Of a DNA stretch of 64,000 bases, positions 56,004-64,000 are shown piece by piece. Within the stretch, counting starts at the first letter, position 1, and each line of letters opens with the position of its first letter. Source of the stretch: Guillardia theta CCMP2712 (Eukaryota > Cryptophyceae > Pyrenomonadales > Geminigeraceae). The position numbers and the translations under genes are program-made. Below the pieces are notes generated by a model, which saw only the letters and a list, made by a program, of their open reading frames with translations, did not search any database and was not told the DNA's origin. The stretch is taken from NCBI RefSeq assembly GCF_000315625.1, contig NW_005434658.1, positions 605,203-669,202 of the forward strand, in the 5' to 3' direction.

Positions 56004-58186
56004 ATGGCGGATAATCCAATGTACAAGGTATTTTACCTTGGACGACGCTCCCGACCCATCTCTGATATTGTTTTGCTCGCCTCAGGCCATCTTGAAATGG
56101 TCTCTATCGCAGGCAATCACTTTTCTGCTCCACATTGTCCTCCTTACTCTTGTCGTCAGACGGACGGGATATCATCTACCGAGGTCTCGGAGATGGACAA
56201 AGAGGTACGACCGGTCTCGCCTGCTGCTCTCCTGCTCTGACGTTGCTGCCCACCCTCCCCCCCACCTCGCACAGAAACGGGAGTTTCTCGACAAGGTGTC
56301 CGTCAACGGCTACGAGGCCTTATCGCTAAGCTCTCCCGTAGGTGATGTCTTCGATGGTGGAGGACGAGTCCAAGGTCTGACGCTGAAGACGGGTGGAGCC
56401 TTACGAGCTAACGAGCGGAGCAGACCATGAAAGAGCTCGTTGCCGCACTGTCAGACCCTGAGGACACGATCGAGCAAGTGAGGGCGAAGGAGACTGTAAG
56501 AAACCTAGAGGGGGAGAGGGGGGGCGGCTGACGGCTCTGCTAAGGCGCTAGAGGAGCTGGTGGACAGATGCGACAAGATCGACTATGCTGTAGCCTTGCA
56601 CTCGTTCGCCAACGGTTTGTTTCCTACGGTACCTCGCCCTGCCCCTCATCCTGTCGTGACTGGCTCGCTCTAGATCGACCTCCTAGGGAGCTCGAAGCAC
56701 GGGAGCATCCGCAGCCTTGCGGCGGAGCTGGTGGCCCTCTGCGTGAAGGACAACCCGCCGTGAGCGACGTGAGGGAGGAGAAGGCAGGGAGGATGACGAG
56801 GACGCAGATGTCAGGCCTGGGCGTTCGAGAGGGACGCTCTGAAGCTGCTGCTGGACCTGCACTCGGGGAGGGTTGGGGGGGAAGACGACGCTGTGGGGTG
56901 AGGGAGGGGAGGAGAGGGAGAGGGAGAGTTGAGCTGGAGACTCAGGGAGACTGAGCGGGTGAAGGCTATCTCTGCCATCTCAGCGCTGATTCAACACAAT
57001 GATGATGCAATCAAGGCGTTTCTATGGGTGAGTAGAGCAGTGTTCGCTCGCTCTTGTTCTTACTCGTGCACTTGCCCTTGCTTCTCTTGCTCTTGCTGTT
57101 GCTCCTCTCGCTCTCATACTTGCTTCTTTTGCTGATGCTCCATCAGGCTGGAGGTCTCGACAACATGAGACAGGATCTCCACATGCAAGTGGGCGCACGA
57201 CTCAGGGTAGGAAGAGGAGGAGGAGGAGGAGGAAGGAGGAGAAGGAGGAGGAGGAGGAGGAGGAGGAGGAGGAGGAGGAGGAGGAGGGAGGAGGAGGAGG
57301 AGGAGGAGGAGGAGGAGGGAGGAGGAGGAGGAGGAGGAGGAGGAGGAGGGAGGAGGAGGAGGAGGAGGAGGNNNNNNNNNNNNNNNNNNNNNNNNNNNNN
57401 NNNNNNNNNNNNNNNNNNNNNNNNNNNNNNNNNNNNNNNNNNNNNNNNNNNNNNNNNNNNNNNNNNNNNNNAAACAATTTAAAATTACTAGAGAAAAAAT
57501 GCAACACTATATCCGCCTCTTTAATAGTAATTTTTAGACCCCCCCTAAAACACTCCCACTCTTCTTACTTGTGGACGCGGTGAATGGTGGAGGAGGAGGA
57601 GGAGGAGATGTTTAAATGATTTGTGCAGGGGAGAGCATGCTTTGTGCTTCAATGGTTGTTCGAGAGTTCGAAAGAAGCATGCAAGCAGGCGGTCGACAAG
57701 AGATTTGCTCCGCTTCTCTTTGCCATTCTCCTCGAATCGGAAGAAATTGGTATGCAGGAGCAGGAAGGGAATCGAAAGGCGGGAAGAGGAGTGGTGGAGG
57801 TGAAGGTGGTGGTGGTGAGGGGGGGGGATGGAGGAGTATGAAAAATAGGAGGGAGAAGGGGAAGGGCGGGTGATGGGGATTTCTACTGATGAGGATGATT
57901 TTGGTGTTGGGAATGGAAGAGGAGGAGGCAACTGACGAGCACTTTTGCCTTCAGAGTATGCGGGGCGAGCGCTGCGAAGTCTGGTGAAATGCGACTCAAC
58001 AAGTTGCGCCGAGCAGATCAGGGTAGAGGAAGGAGAGTGGAGGGCCAGGTTGAACAGGAGGTGAGGAGATACAGGTGATGTCTTTCACTGACCCTCTTGA
58101 TGCTGCCCAGGTTGGAAAGTCTTTCATCCAGCGAGAGCGAGGACGAGAGGCAGATCGTCGAGGAGCTGGTGCGATTGTTGTCATGA
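56004..58186 (+). CDS. HspBP1/Fes1-type Hsp70 nucleotide exchange factor
   Basis: An armadillo-repeat co-chaperone that releases ADP from cytosolic Hsp70. Exons join in frame: MADNPMYK, AILKWSLSQ, TDGISSTEVSEMDKE, KREFLDKVSVNGYEALSLS. This is the Fes1 N-terminal pattern 'LLKWS...DGT...DREFL'. TMKELVAALSDPEDTIEQVR and ALEELVDRCDKIDYAVALHS, then IDLLGSSKHGSIRSLAAELV with ALCVKDNPP, are the first repeats. AISALIQHNDDAIKAFLW and AGGLDNMRQDLHMQVGARL (about 57148-57207) continue them. After a GAG microsatellite and a 100-N gap come RACFVLQWLFESSKEACKQA with FAPLLFAILLESEEIG, then EYAGRALRSLVKCDSTSCAE, then LESLSSSESEDERQIVEELV and a stop at 58184-58186. An exon could be lost in the gap. It converges on the AK7-like gene. 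Confidence 0.87.
57208..57371 (+). repeat. GGA microsatellite bordering the assembly gap
   Basis: About 160 bp of nearly pure GGA/GAG repeats in an intron of the HspBP1-like gene run directly into the N stretch. The true length is unknown. Confidence 0.95.
57372..57471. other. Assembly gap of 100 N
   Basis: Exactly 100 N bases, the conventional size for a gap of unknown length. The left side is a GGA microsatellite; the right side is AT-rich intron sequence. Confidence 1.
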
Positions 58187-58294
58187 CAGCAGCCGGAGGA
58201 GAAGACCGGGTCAAGTTGAAGTAAAAGTGTATCACAAGAGCTTCTCTCCTCTCCTACTGCTGCTGCCGCCGCCGCCGCGTCTCTTTCCCATTCA

Positions 58295-61200
58295 TCAGTT
58301 CTGCTGAGGATCCGCGTTGAAGAGATATTCCGCAAGGTAGTCGATGGGATCTTCAGGTCGGACCTGCGGAGCTCTAATGTCACGAAGAGCAAGAGGAGGA
58401 GGGAAAAGATGAAAGATGGAGAGGGAGGAAGAGGAAAAAAAAGGGGAGGGGAAGGGGGAGGGAACAAGAAGGAAAGGGAGAGGGGAAGGGGGAGGGGGAG
58501 GGGGAGGGGGAGGAAGAGGGGAGAGTGGGGGAGGGGGAGGAAGGAGGAAGCAAATCAACGGAGAAGGGCAAGACAAGAAGACAGAGGGGATGGAGACCTT
58601 GGCAACTTCTTGGAGGCCCCTTGTGAGGGTGGGCAGGACATTCTCTATCAGATATTTCCTCATGGGCAGCGACCTCAAGTGGAGCGCTTCTCGCTCCTCC
58701 TCCTGCGCTCTTGTCAATCCTTCCCCTCCTCCTTCTCTCTCCCCCTTCCCTCTCCTCCACTCGCTCTCCGTCCTCCTCTGCCCCCCTCCCTCCGATGCCG
58801 ACCTGGAGCCTTGCGAGCTTCCTGGCGTCGTTCTGCTTCTTCATCTCCCTCTCCGTTCGGCTCGCTTCCTCCTCCTCCTGTCGTCTCTTCAGCCACCGCA
58901 CTCCCTCCTTCGACCCGAGGACCTTTTTCTTCGCCTCCGCCTCCGCCTGCTTCGCTTGCTCTCCCCTCATCCTCTCCTCCTCTCTCTACGTCGGGTCAGT
59001 GAGCATCGGATTCCACCACGTGCCCTCACCTTCCTCTTGGGTCCCTCCGGATCATAATTCCTCGGATTCCCGATAGACAACCTAATCTGTCCACTTTCAT
59101 CAGCAGCTTGCCTTCCCTCCCTCCCTCCCTCCCTCCCTCCCTCCCTCCCTCCTCGTACTCTCCCGCTTCCTACTCGCTCCTCCACCGCACCTTATCTTGG
59201 ATGAACTGCAGCGGATTATCGCAGACTATGTCGACGACTTGCTGGCATCCCTGGGGGCTGTCAAGGATGCGCAGCCAGGGCAGGAGGAGCTGACCTTGTT
59301 CCTGTTGCTCTTGTAGACTCCCAAACATCCCTGCTGTACTCCTTCCTCGTCGACTAGGTTCGCTTCCTTAAACGCCTTCAGCCCCTCCAAGACCTTCTCC
59401 TCCGTCTCCCCCTCGGCCTCCGCCTGCGACCGCGTCAGGCGCAAAAGGAATTGGTTGAGTTTGAGGAAGACGAAGAAATGAGGAGGATGCCCATATGAAG
59501 GGGAGAAGCAGGAGGATCGGAGGAGGAAGAGCAGGAACACGAGGAGGAGAGAATATGAAATCCTTCAAACCTGTTCCTGCGGCAACTCAGAGATTCTCTT
59601 GAGGATGAATTCTTCCTCAGCCACTAGGTGGAAGACAGTCTGAGGGAGAGGAGCGAGCGGCGCTCGGGGCTCCTCCCCCGCAGCAGGCTCTCCGCCCTCG
59701 TTCTCTGCCACCCCCTCGCCCTCCGGCTCCACCTGTAGGAGGAGGAGTCGAAGTCAGCACGAAGGAGGAGGAGTCAAAGTCAGCAGGAAGGAGGAGGAGT
59801 CGAAGTCAGCAGGAAGGAGGAGGAGTCGAAGTGTGCAGGAAGGAGGAGGGGTCGAAGTAAGCAGGAAGGAGGAGGGGTCGAAGTCAGCAGGAGCCTCTCA
59901 CAGCCATGGGTACGCACACGCACCTTGTCCACATCAAACAGCATCTCAAGCGCCTCCTTGGAGTCCGGGAAGTTCTCGAGCACGTACCCCTGGTTGCGGC
60001 ATGCGGGGGTCGCAAGCTTCCTCTGCACGGCCTCCACGATCAGCTCCAACGGGACCTCCCCATCCTCCTCGATCTCCTTGAGCTTGACCGAGAGGTTCGT
60101 CCCTAGCTTCGGGTCCTCCTCGTACGAGGGCTTGTTCCTGTACTCCTTCACGAGCTCCTTGGTGTCGATCAGGGTCACGTTGTACTCTTGTGCGAAATCC
60201 CGGGCAAGGAACAGCTTTCCCTCCTCCGTTGGGTACCAGACTGAGGTAGGAGGGCCGTAGAAGAGCACCCGAACAGGCTGCAGCATCCGCCACTCCCGGT
60301 ATTCATTGACCACCCTTTCGATGTTTGCGACAAAACCGGTCCCAGCCACCCACGAGCTGCTCTCCTCGCCGTACCCGATGACTTCACCGTGCTTGAAGGT
60401 CATGGACATGTTCAGCTCAAGGAAGACCGAGTTGATGTGCGGCTCCTTCTCCTGCGTCATCAGCTCCAGATACTCCTCCTGATCGCACTCCTTTACGTCC
60501 CCGAACTGCAGGGCCGAGGAAATGGCGGCCGCCACCTCCTTCAACGTGCACTCTGCCTTGTCAACAGCGAGCAGGGAGTTGTTGGGAAGGTCCGTCGGAC
60601 AGGTCAGGGCCACTTCCAGCACCATCCCAGCAAGATCCGCAACGTGGATCATGGGGATCTTGTTCGAGCCAGGTTGGATGATGGGCAGAGCCATGTGAGT
60701 GCCCAGCCAGGCCCACTTGAACAGAGAGTGGAAGACGCTCTCCCCGCACCCATACTGCACTCCCGACCAGACGACGTAGGTCTTGAGCTTGTCCTTCTTG
60801 ATGTTGCCCTTGTTAATGATCAAGTTCTCAACCGCTACCTGCGCCTTGTAGTTGGGGTGCGGGCGTCTGTCCATATGGTCCTCTGCCGTCAGAGCATGTG
60901 ACATCTTCTCTGCATACGCACTCATAGCAGCCTCGTCATCAGCTGCTGGGATCTTCACGCTGTTCCCTGCCCAACTCAGCAAGTTCGACACTCCAATCAA
61001 AACCTTCTCCGTCTCGTCCTCAGGGTTCTCTGCATAATCATACTTGAGGAGGATCTTGAGCGCTGTTGTAGCTTCTTGTGGATCACTGGAGATGTCGTAG
61101 ACGATGATGTCTGATGAGAGAAGTGCCTTCTTCAGCGCTGATGGGTCATTCTTATCGATGATGCTATCAGCCCAGCTCACGGAGCTTCTAGGGTTGGTGA

Positions 61201-61366
61201 GACATCCGCACAGGATCCGCTCATCCCCTTCTGCTGCATGCTTCTTGGCATGCTGACCCAGAACCTGTCCAAGGTAGCTATCTAACTGGTAGATGAAGAT
61301 CTTCTTTCCTCCTCCTGCCCCTGCTCCTCCTCCTCCACCAGCACCACCCGCTCCTCCCGCCGGCAT
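58295..61366 (-). CDS. AK7: Adenylate kinase 7-like protein (Rossmann-like N-domain, ADK domain, Dpy-30 motif)
   Basis: AK7 is an adenylate kinase associated with cilia. The N-terminal exon (MPAGGAGG... then KKIFIYQLDSYLGQVLGQHA) matches AK7's SDR-like domain, with YVVWSGVQYGCGESVFHSLF, FKWAWLGTHMALPIIQPGSN and PMIHVADLAGMVLEVAL closely following the animal pattern. The ADK part starts RVLFYGPPTSVWYPTEEGKL and includes NQGYVLENFPDSKEALEMLF, then TVFHLVAEEEFILKRISELP in the next exon, then FLKLNQFLLRLTRSQAEAEG. Exons IRLSIGNPRNYDPEGPKRK, a charged helix, and MRKYLIENVLPTLTRGLQEV with VRPEDPIDYLAEYLFNADPQ form the C-terminal end with the Dpy-30 motif, again as in AK7; stop at 58295-58297. The P-loop is not canonical: residues are inserted between GPP and GK, and no Ser/Thr follows the Lys. 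Introns carry several simple repeats. Confidence 0.9.
59113..59152 (+). repeat. CCCT tandem repeat in an AK7 intron
   Basis: About nine to ten perfect CCCT units (GGGA on the coding strand) sit between the exon ending in GPKRK and the preceding upstream exon. Confidence 0.9.
59742..59893. repeat. 26-bp minisatellite in an AK7 intron
   Basis: The unit GAGGAGTCGAAGTCAGCAGG plus AAGGAG is repeated nearly six times with few substitutions. It lies in the intron after the large ADK exon. The minus-strand reading of that exon stays open across it, so a read-through isoform would carry a Ser/Pro/Leu repeat, but a donor GT before the tract and the in-frame continuation VEPEGEGVAENEGG after it favour splicing. 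Confidence 0.93.
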
Positions 61367-61384
61367 TGTCAACGGCTTTTTTCC

Positions 61385-62111
61385 GTTACCAACCGAACGG
61401 TTTTCCTTGTCCAGTTCCCGGGTCTCGGACTCCGATTCGGGTGACCGTGCTGACCTCAGTTACAGTGAACGGCGACGCCCGCCGGGGTGCCGCCCGGTGT
61501 GACTGCCGGGCCGCCGGCGGCACCGGCCGTCACGACCCGGTGGGCCCGCGCCCCCGGTTACTGAAGCCAGCCGCTCCGTCACCGTACGGTACCGGCCTCC
61601 GACAGTCACGTCCGGCCGCGGCGGCGCGCCGGGCCGCACGCCGGGCCACTGCCGGTGGCATCACCGCCTGGCATCAGCCTGGTCGTACAGCCGCGTGACA
61701 GCCCACTGCCAGGCCTGAGACCGTGAAAGCAGTTAACCCGACCCGACGCTCTACACTGAGTCACGATGGCCCGGCGGCAGCGGCACAGATCACTGATGCC
61801 ATATCGAATAGTAAACGGAGTGCGACGGTTCAACTCCGCCGTGACTCTGCGCGGCCGTAATTTGCATGCGGTAATGATTAAATGCTGTATTATATGACAA
61901 AATAGATGGAAAGTCATAAACTGTCGCACAAGTTGCCCCGGGCTGCGATTGAATTCCTTGCCGCTGCCGCGGCGCTCCAGGGAGAATATAAACACACTAA
62001 AAATAAACAATGGGAGAGTGAGCCGTATGCCCTTTCTTATTTACATCGTTGCCAGCTGATCCAAATGTCACAAACCTGGCCTTTGCAGACGCAGGTTTTC
62101 ACCGTGCTTCA
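61385..62111. repeat. GC-rich patch and gene-free spacer
   Basis: From about 61385 to 61760 the sequence is built from CCGG, CGGCC, GCCGGC and GTCACG words, with CCGTTACCAACCGAACGG at the AK7 start and CTGAGTCACGATGG near 61756. It closely resembles the patches at 12640, 25540 and 49246. The remainder to 62111 is AT-richer with no recognised gene. The patch begins directly at the AK7 start codon region, so it would form that gene's upstream region. Confidence 0.5.
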
Positions 62112-62863
62112 CTAATTGGAATGTAAGCTCAGGAGCGCAGACACCGCATCCTTCAATTCCGTATCTCCACTGGCAGGGCTTGCGCTTCCCTCATTTGAAG
62201 ATGATGTATGACCGGAGTAGCTCATCTCAGTTGTACCATCACTGCCATGATCGCTGCTCTCTGCTGCCTCAAAAGTCGAAGTGCTCATCACTGGCATCGG
62301 CGTCCGCATCTCCTTGTACGGCCATTTCATGATCCCCAACTTTCGACAGACTTTCTTGATCGCTGTCTGACAGATTCCCTGCAGAACAACTCAGCAATCG
62401 ATCTCTCCGCAGTTCAAATGTTCCTCACCAGCCGTTTGGCAGCGACATGCAGGGGCATGCCGTAGAACTTCTCAAGCAGATCAAGGGTGAGAACAACCGG
62501 ACCCCTGCCTCCCCCTGGGCGAGATTGCCCTGCCTTCCTCCTTGGGAAGAGAGTAATGATATCATCGTTGTTGCTCCCTCCATTCGATGTCGTGATGTCG
62601 ACAGTCTTCTCGGCTGTAGACATGTGCGGCAGTACCTCTTGGGATGGCGCGAAAGGTTGTGTCTTGATAGGGGCCAGACATCCGAGGGTCCCCTGAAGTG
62701 GAGAATTCAAGTGGGGAAGCTTGAAATGCTGTGGCATCTCGGCCTTGAAATTGAGCAGCGATGATGTGAGGATCGGTGGGAGAGTGATGGGGATATGACT
62801 TTGTAGGGAAGCCATGGATGGTGGAAAAATCTTGTCGATTGACCAGCAGAACAGAAGGGGCAC
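62112..62863 (-). CDS. RWP-RK family transcription factor
   Basis: Two exons (62863 or 62815 down to 62429, and 62378-62112) join in phase 0. The junction creates the RWP-RK DNA-binding domain: VVLTLDLLEKFYGMPLHVAA, then KRL joined to GICQTAIKKVCRKLGIMKWP, then YKEMR. The family consensus is 'L..L..yF..pi..AA..Lg...T.LK..CR..GI.RWP.RK', so the RWPxRK core here reads KWPYKE. RWP-RK factors regulate nitrogen responses and gametogenesis in plants and algae; the target here is unknown. The N-terminal 120 residues are low-complexity, and the C-terminal tail is Ser-rich (SYSGHTSSSNEGSASPASGD), ending SLHSN-stop at 62112-62114. Either Met (MPLLFCW at 62863 or MASLQSHI at 62815) may be the start, and an upstream exon is possible. 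Confidence 0.88.
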
Positions 62864-64000
62864 TTGCCTGTGAAGTGGTCAGCATGATCCATGGAAAGCA
62901 TTTCAAGGGAAACAAACAAGCACTAAAGAGATTCATGAAACACGGCTTTCAATCATACAAGGCGATCGGAAGCTGAGTCATGGCCCTTGCAAATTCTCAC
63001 AATGGAGGTGAGACACAAGGAAATGAAAGGGCAAGAAAAGGCAAGAAAGCCGGATCAAATTCATCACGTGGCCTTGCTTTTGCAAGGTGATGTACAGAAG
63101 TACTCGTTTCAATAGCTAAAAGATGCTGGGATGTCTACGGGTACAAGGTTGAACCTGCACGAGCATGATATGGTGGGTCACATCGCGTGCTTACACATGT
63201 GGAGCTGCGTGAACATAGAATTCCCCTCCCTCAATTCAGAAGAACCCATGGTGCACTCCTACCACTAATTTGGAAGGAGAGGAGAGTGAAGAGGGCACAA
63301 GGAGCGATCGCAACAGCGGTCAGTGGAGGATGACGAGGGAGGGTGCTGGTGGAAGGGAATGGGGGCGGGACGGATGCAACGAGGAGGCCGAGACACTCGA
63401 GCCACCTCAGTTGGCGTACAGAAAAAGGGGTAGGGTGGTGGGAGAAACAGGGGTGGGTAATTTGATATTGGGGGGTAAAGATGTACCATGTGAGGTGGGT
63501 TACCTTGAGACACGCAAGGGTGGGTACTATAAAAGTATTTAGGGTGGAGTAAAAAGGAGAAGCAGGGGAGGGGTGGAGGGGAGGGAGGGTAACCCCACGT
63601 GATCCGAGGGTGAGAAGATCATCTCCAGGGGTAGGGTCTTTACCCCTCTACTTTACCATGGAAAAATATACCCCACCCCATCCCCTCCCCGGAGCCTGGC
63701 TCATCACCCCCGACTGACCCACTATTTAGCTGGGTAACCCCTCCTGGATGTACCACTACCGGTCTGAAGATAGCATCTATCGTGTGTTTCAGGGGTGCTC
63801 CTTTGACCCTCACCTATCCTAAAATGTACCCCACCACCATGCTTACTACCGCACTGTGTGAATACCCCGGCCTCAAGAACCATCCAGTATCCCATGCGTT
63901 CAGGGTTCATCGCGGAACACCAGTGACGATGAGCTGTCCTCACTTCTTGGGGTAGCTCGAACAGATAGGGTGGGTCTTAGGGCATGCTCATGGGGTGGGT
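62864..64000. other. Gene-free right end with a G/C-rich degenerate repeat patch
   Basis: No gene is recognised. From about 63420 the plus strand is G-rich (GGGGTAGGGTGGTGGG, GGGGTGGGTAA, GGTGGGTTACC, AGGGTGGGTAC), changing to C-rich words after about 63660 (ACCCCACCCCATCCCC). These are degenerate GGGTGGG/ACCCC units without a fixed period, similar to the patches near 870-1190 and 50340. Confidence 0.45.

Noticed and set aside
61906-62115. Possible small gene on the plus strand near the RWP-RK gene
   Set aside because: It is only about 70 codons, with no motif and no splice or context support.

Overview
This window is eukaryotic nuclear DNA. Genes are split by many short GT-AG introns (mostly about 40-110 nt), occur on both strands, and are often arranged tail to tail with only about 100-250 bp between stop codons. 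Two minus-strand proteins (starts at 39478 and 55046) begin with a hydrophobic signal peptide followed at once by a Phe and an Arg/Ser-rich stretch. That is the bipartite presequence of plastids of red-algal origin. Together with the short introns, the roughly 50-55% GC, a RWP-RK factor and ciliary and microtubule proteins (AK7-like, EB1-like), a flagellate alga such as a cryptophyte (Guillardia-like) is the best guess. That assignment is inference.

Layout, left to right: a partial gene leaving the left edge (-); a Munc13-like protein with a MIB/HERC2 domain (+); a DHHC palmitoyltransferase (-); an RCC1-repeat protein (+); acyl-CoA-binding protein (-); a GC-rich repeat patch; a large SLIP-GC/dynamin-like GTPase (+); an unknown protein (-); an EB1-type CH plus PDZ protein with an in-frame TGA (+); an MFS transporter (-); Integrator subunit 1 with an inserted PA-like domain (+, about 9 kb); a large plastid-targeted protein of unknown function (-); an FHA-domain protein with a 24-bp tandem repeat inside the FHA region (+); a secretory-signal TPR-methyltransferase (+); an SK-type potassium channel (+); a 2.2-kb gene-free AT-rich and C-rich region; a Raf-like kinase ending in a CaaX box (+); a plastid PAP/fibrillin-like protein (-); a HspBP1/Fes1-like Hsp70 exchange factor with a 100-N assembly gap in an intron (+); an adenylate kinase 7-like protein (-); another GC-rich patch; a RWP-RK transcription factor (-); and a G-rich right end.

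The genes do not form a pathway; this is an ordinary mixed nuclear neighbourhood. Several encode unusual domain combinations. Two kinds of non-coding structure recur: GC-rich patches built from CCGG/GGCC/GTCAC words with shared flanking motifs, and C-rich (CCCCACCC-like) patches. Exon boundaries were read by eye from frame continuity and GT/AG sites, so outer limits are firmer than individual splice sites, and several 5' ends remain uncertain.
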